The translations under genes were made by a program, and so were the position numbers. The notes beneath the pieces are model-generated. The model saw nothing but the letters and a program-made list of their open reading frames with translations. It had not been told where the DNA came from and did no database searches. Source: Xiphias gladius (taxonomy: Eukaryota; Chordata; Actinopteri; Istiophoriformes; Xiphiidae). Taken from it: 64,000 nucleotides of DNA. Below are positions 63,120-64,000 of the stretch, one piece after another; the stretch's first letter is position 1; each line of letters opens with the position of its first letter. The DNA is taken from the NCBI RefSeq assembly GCF_016859285.1, contig NC_053417.1, positions 14,563,706 through 14,627,705 on the forward strand, read 5' to 3'.

Positions 63120-64000
63120 TTTATTGAATTTAGTCTCTGCAACTTTGTTTCCGTATCAACGTCCCGCGACGTTTTGTCCCGACTGTAACTCCATACTTGA
63201 CTGTCTGCAACTTTATTGTTTTTTCAACAGCAGACAGCGACGAACAACGGTCTGACGCTGCTGCCTTTGAAATGGCGTTGATGCAGTTGAATACGCCGTT
63301 ATTTGTAGTAATTGAGCTCGTTTAGGTCGCTTCAGGTTTTAGTTTTGTGGTTCAGTGTGAAACTCTGGGTCTGGCCTTTATATCTGGGCATTACAGAGTT
63401 GATAAACAAATATGTGGTGAAGCAAATTGTTAATAATTTACGTTGCATAATAAGGCCGCAGCTAACCCCGAGCTTGCGTAGGGATTACAACAGCTTTTGA
63501 ATGCTTGGCCCTGCCGCAGCTAGATTTCGGTGAGTTGCTAGCGTTACACATCGAATTAGCTAGCAAACTACGCTTCTTTGTTTGGCTGAAATTAGTCAGT
63601 TTTGTCCAGTAATTGTAGCGTTTTTTCGTGTTTAAAGGCTAAATTAATAGCACATACTTATTCCTTGTATACGTTTAAGTTAACATGTTAGCAAATGCTT
63701 AGGATAGCTACGTTGTTGGCTAACATGGCTAAGACACAGATAGCGTGTTTACAAACAGCGAGCTAACGTTACAACCTGCCGGTTGGCTACTATTAACAGT
63801 TTGTTAGCAGAAGCAAAATCTTGATTATGTAAAATTTAGAAAGGGTTTAAAATAGCTGTTACTTCTCCAATTTTGTTTTTTGAAGAATATGAGAGAGTTT
63901 GACACTTCAGGAGTAATGTTATGTTACCGAAACATTAACTGATTTAGTTACCTAGCTGGTTGACTGAGCTTGCACTTCAAGTTGCAGGAGTAGTTATTGT
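63120..64000 (+). promoter_or_regulatory. Candidate promoter and non-coding first exon of a further gene (runs off the window)
   Basis: Base composition changes from AT-rich to moderately CpG-containing at about 63,150 (CGTCCCGCGACG, CAGCGACGAACAACGG). A strong donor GATTTCG|GTGAGT follows at 63,530. Downstream DNA has the GCTAGC/GCTAAC words often seen after teleost transcription starts. An ATG at 63,273 opens only 17 codons before TAG, so the exon would be non-coding. The gene cannot be identified from this window, and orientation is inferred only from the donor. Confidence 0.4.

Overview
This 64 kb window is vertebrate nuclear DNA, most likely from a ray-finned (teleost) fish. The genes are split into many small exons with GT-AG introns. 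The proteins are clear vertebrate orthologues, and the introns hold teleost-type debris: hAT-like MITEs, a Tc1-like fossil, a LINE tail and long CA/GA/AAT microsatellites. Nothing prokaryotic is present. Species cannot be assigned from the window alone.

Layout. (1) 1-9.3 kb holds no gene I recognise; the clearest feature is a fold-back MITE at 7.8-8.3 kb. (2) 9,356-15,410, minus strand: the gamma (regulatory) subunit of mitochondrial NAD-dependent isocitrate dehydrogenase (IDH3G). Twelve coding exons join without a frame break into 392 aa. (3) 15.4-16.4 kb: a short spacer separating IDH3G head-to-head from FAM3A, probably a shared divergent promoter. (4) 17,656-21,381, plus strand: FAM3A, nine coding exons, 230 aa, with a 3' UTR to about 22.4 kb. 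(5) 22.6-24.8 kb: CpG-rich DNA with a candidate non-coding first exon for the next gene. (6) 32,871-58,784, plus strand: a WNK-family kinase best assigned to WNK3. Twenty-four coding exons join in frame into about 3,557 aa. (7) 58.8-61.5 kb: its probable 3' UTR. (8) 61.5-63.1 kb: AT-rich intergenic DNA. (9) 63.1-64 kb: a probable promoter and non-coding first exon of another gene that runs off the right edge.

The most unusual content is in WNK3. The kinase domain, autoinhibitory PF2-like domain, acidic KLHL3-type motif, second PF2-like domain, RFxV SPAK/OSR1-docking motifs and C-terminal coiled coil are all intact. The protein is nevertheless about twice the length I know for human WNK3 (about 1,800 aa). 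The extra length comes from one 3,981-bp exon coding 1,327 glutamine-rich residues, plus a 2,099-bp exon with a second Q-rich block. Inside the giant exon a 561-bp (187-codon) unit is tandemly duplicated with no difference that I can see. That means either a very recent in-frame duplication or an assembly artefact. Q-rich disordered regions of WNK1 have been linked to crowding-sensing condensates, so the expansion may matter for osmotic or cell-volume signalling; that link is inference here.

The three genes do not form an operon-like unit. IDH3G acts in the TCA cycle, FAM3A is a FAM3-family cytokine-like protein, and WNK3 controls cation-chloride cotransporters through SPAK/OSR1. Exon coordinates below come from reading splice sites and checking that phases join; no alignment software was used.
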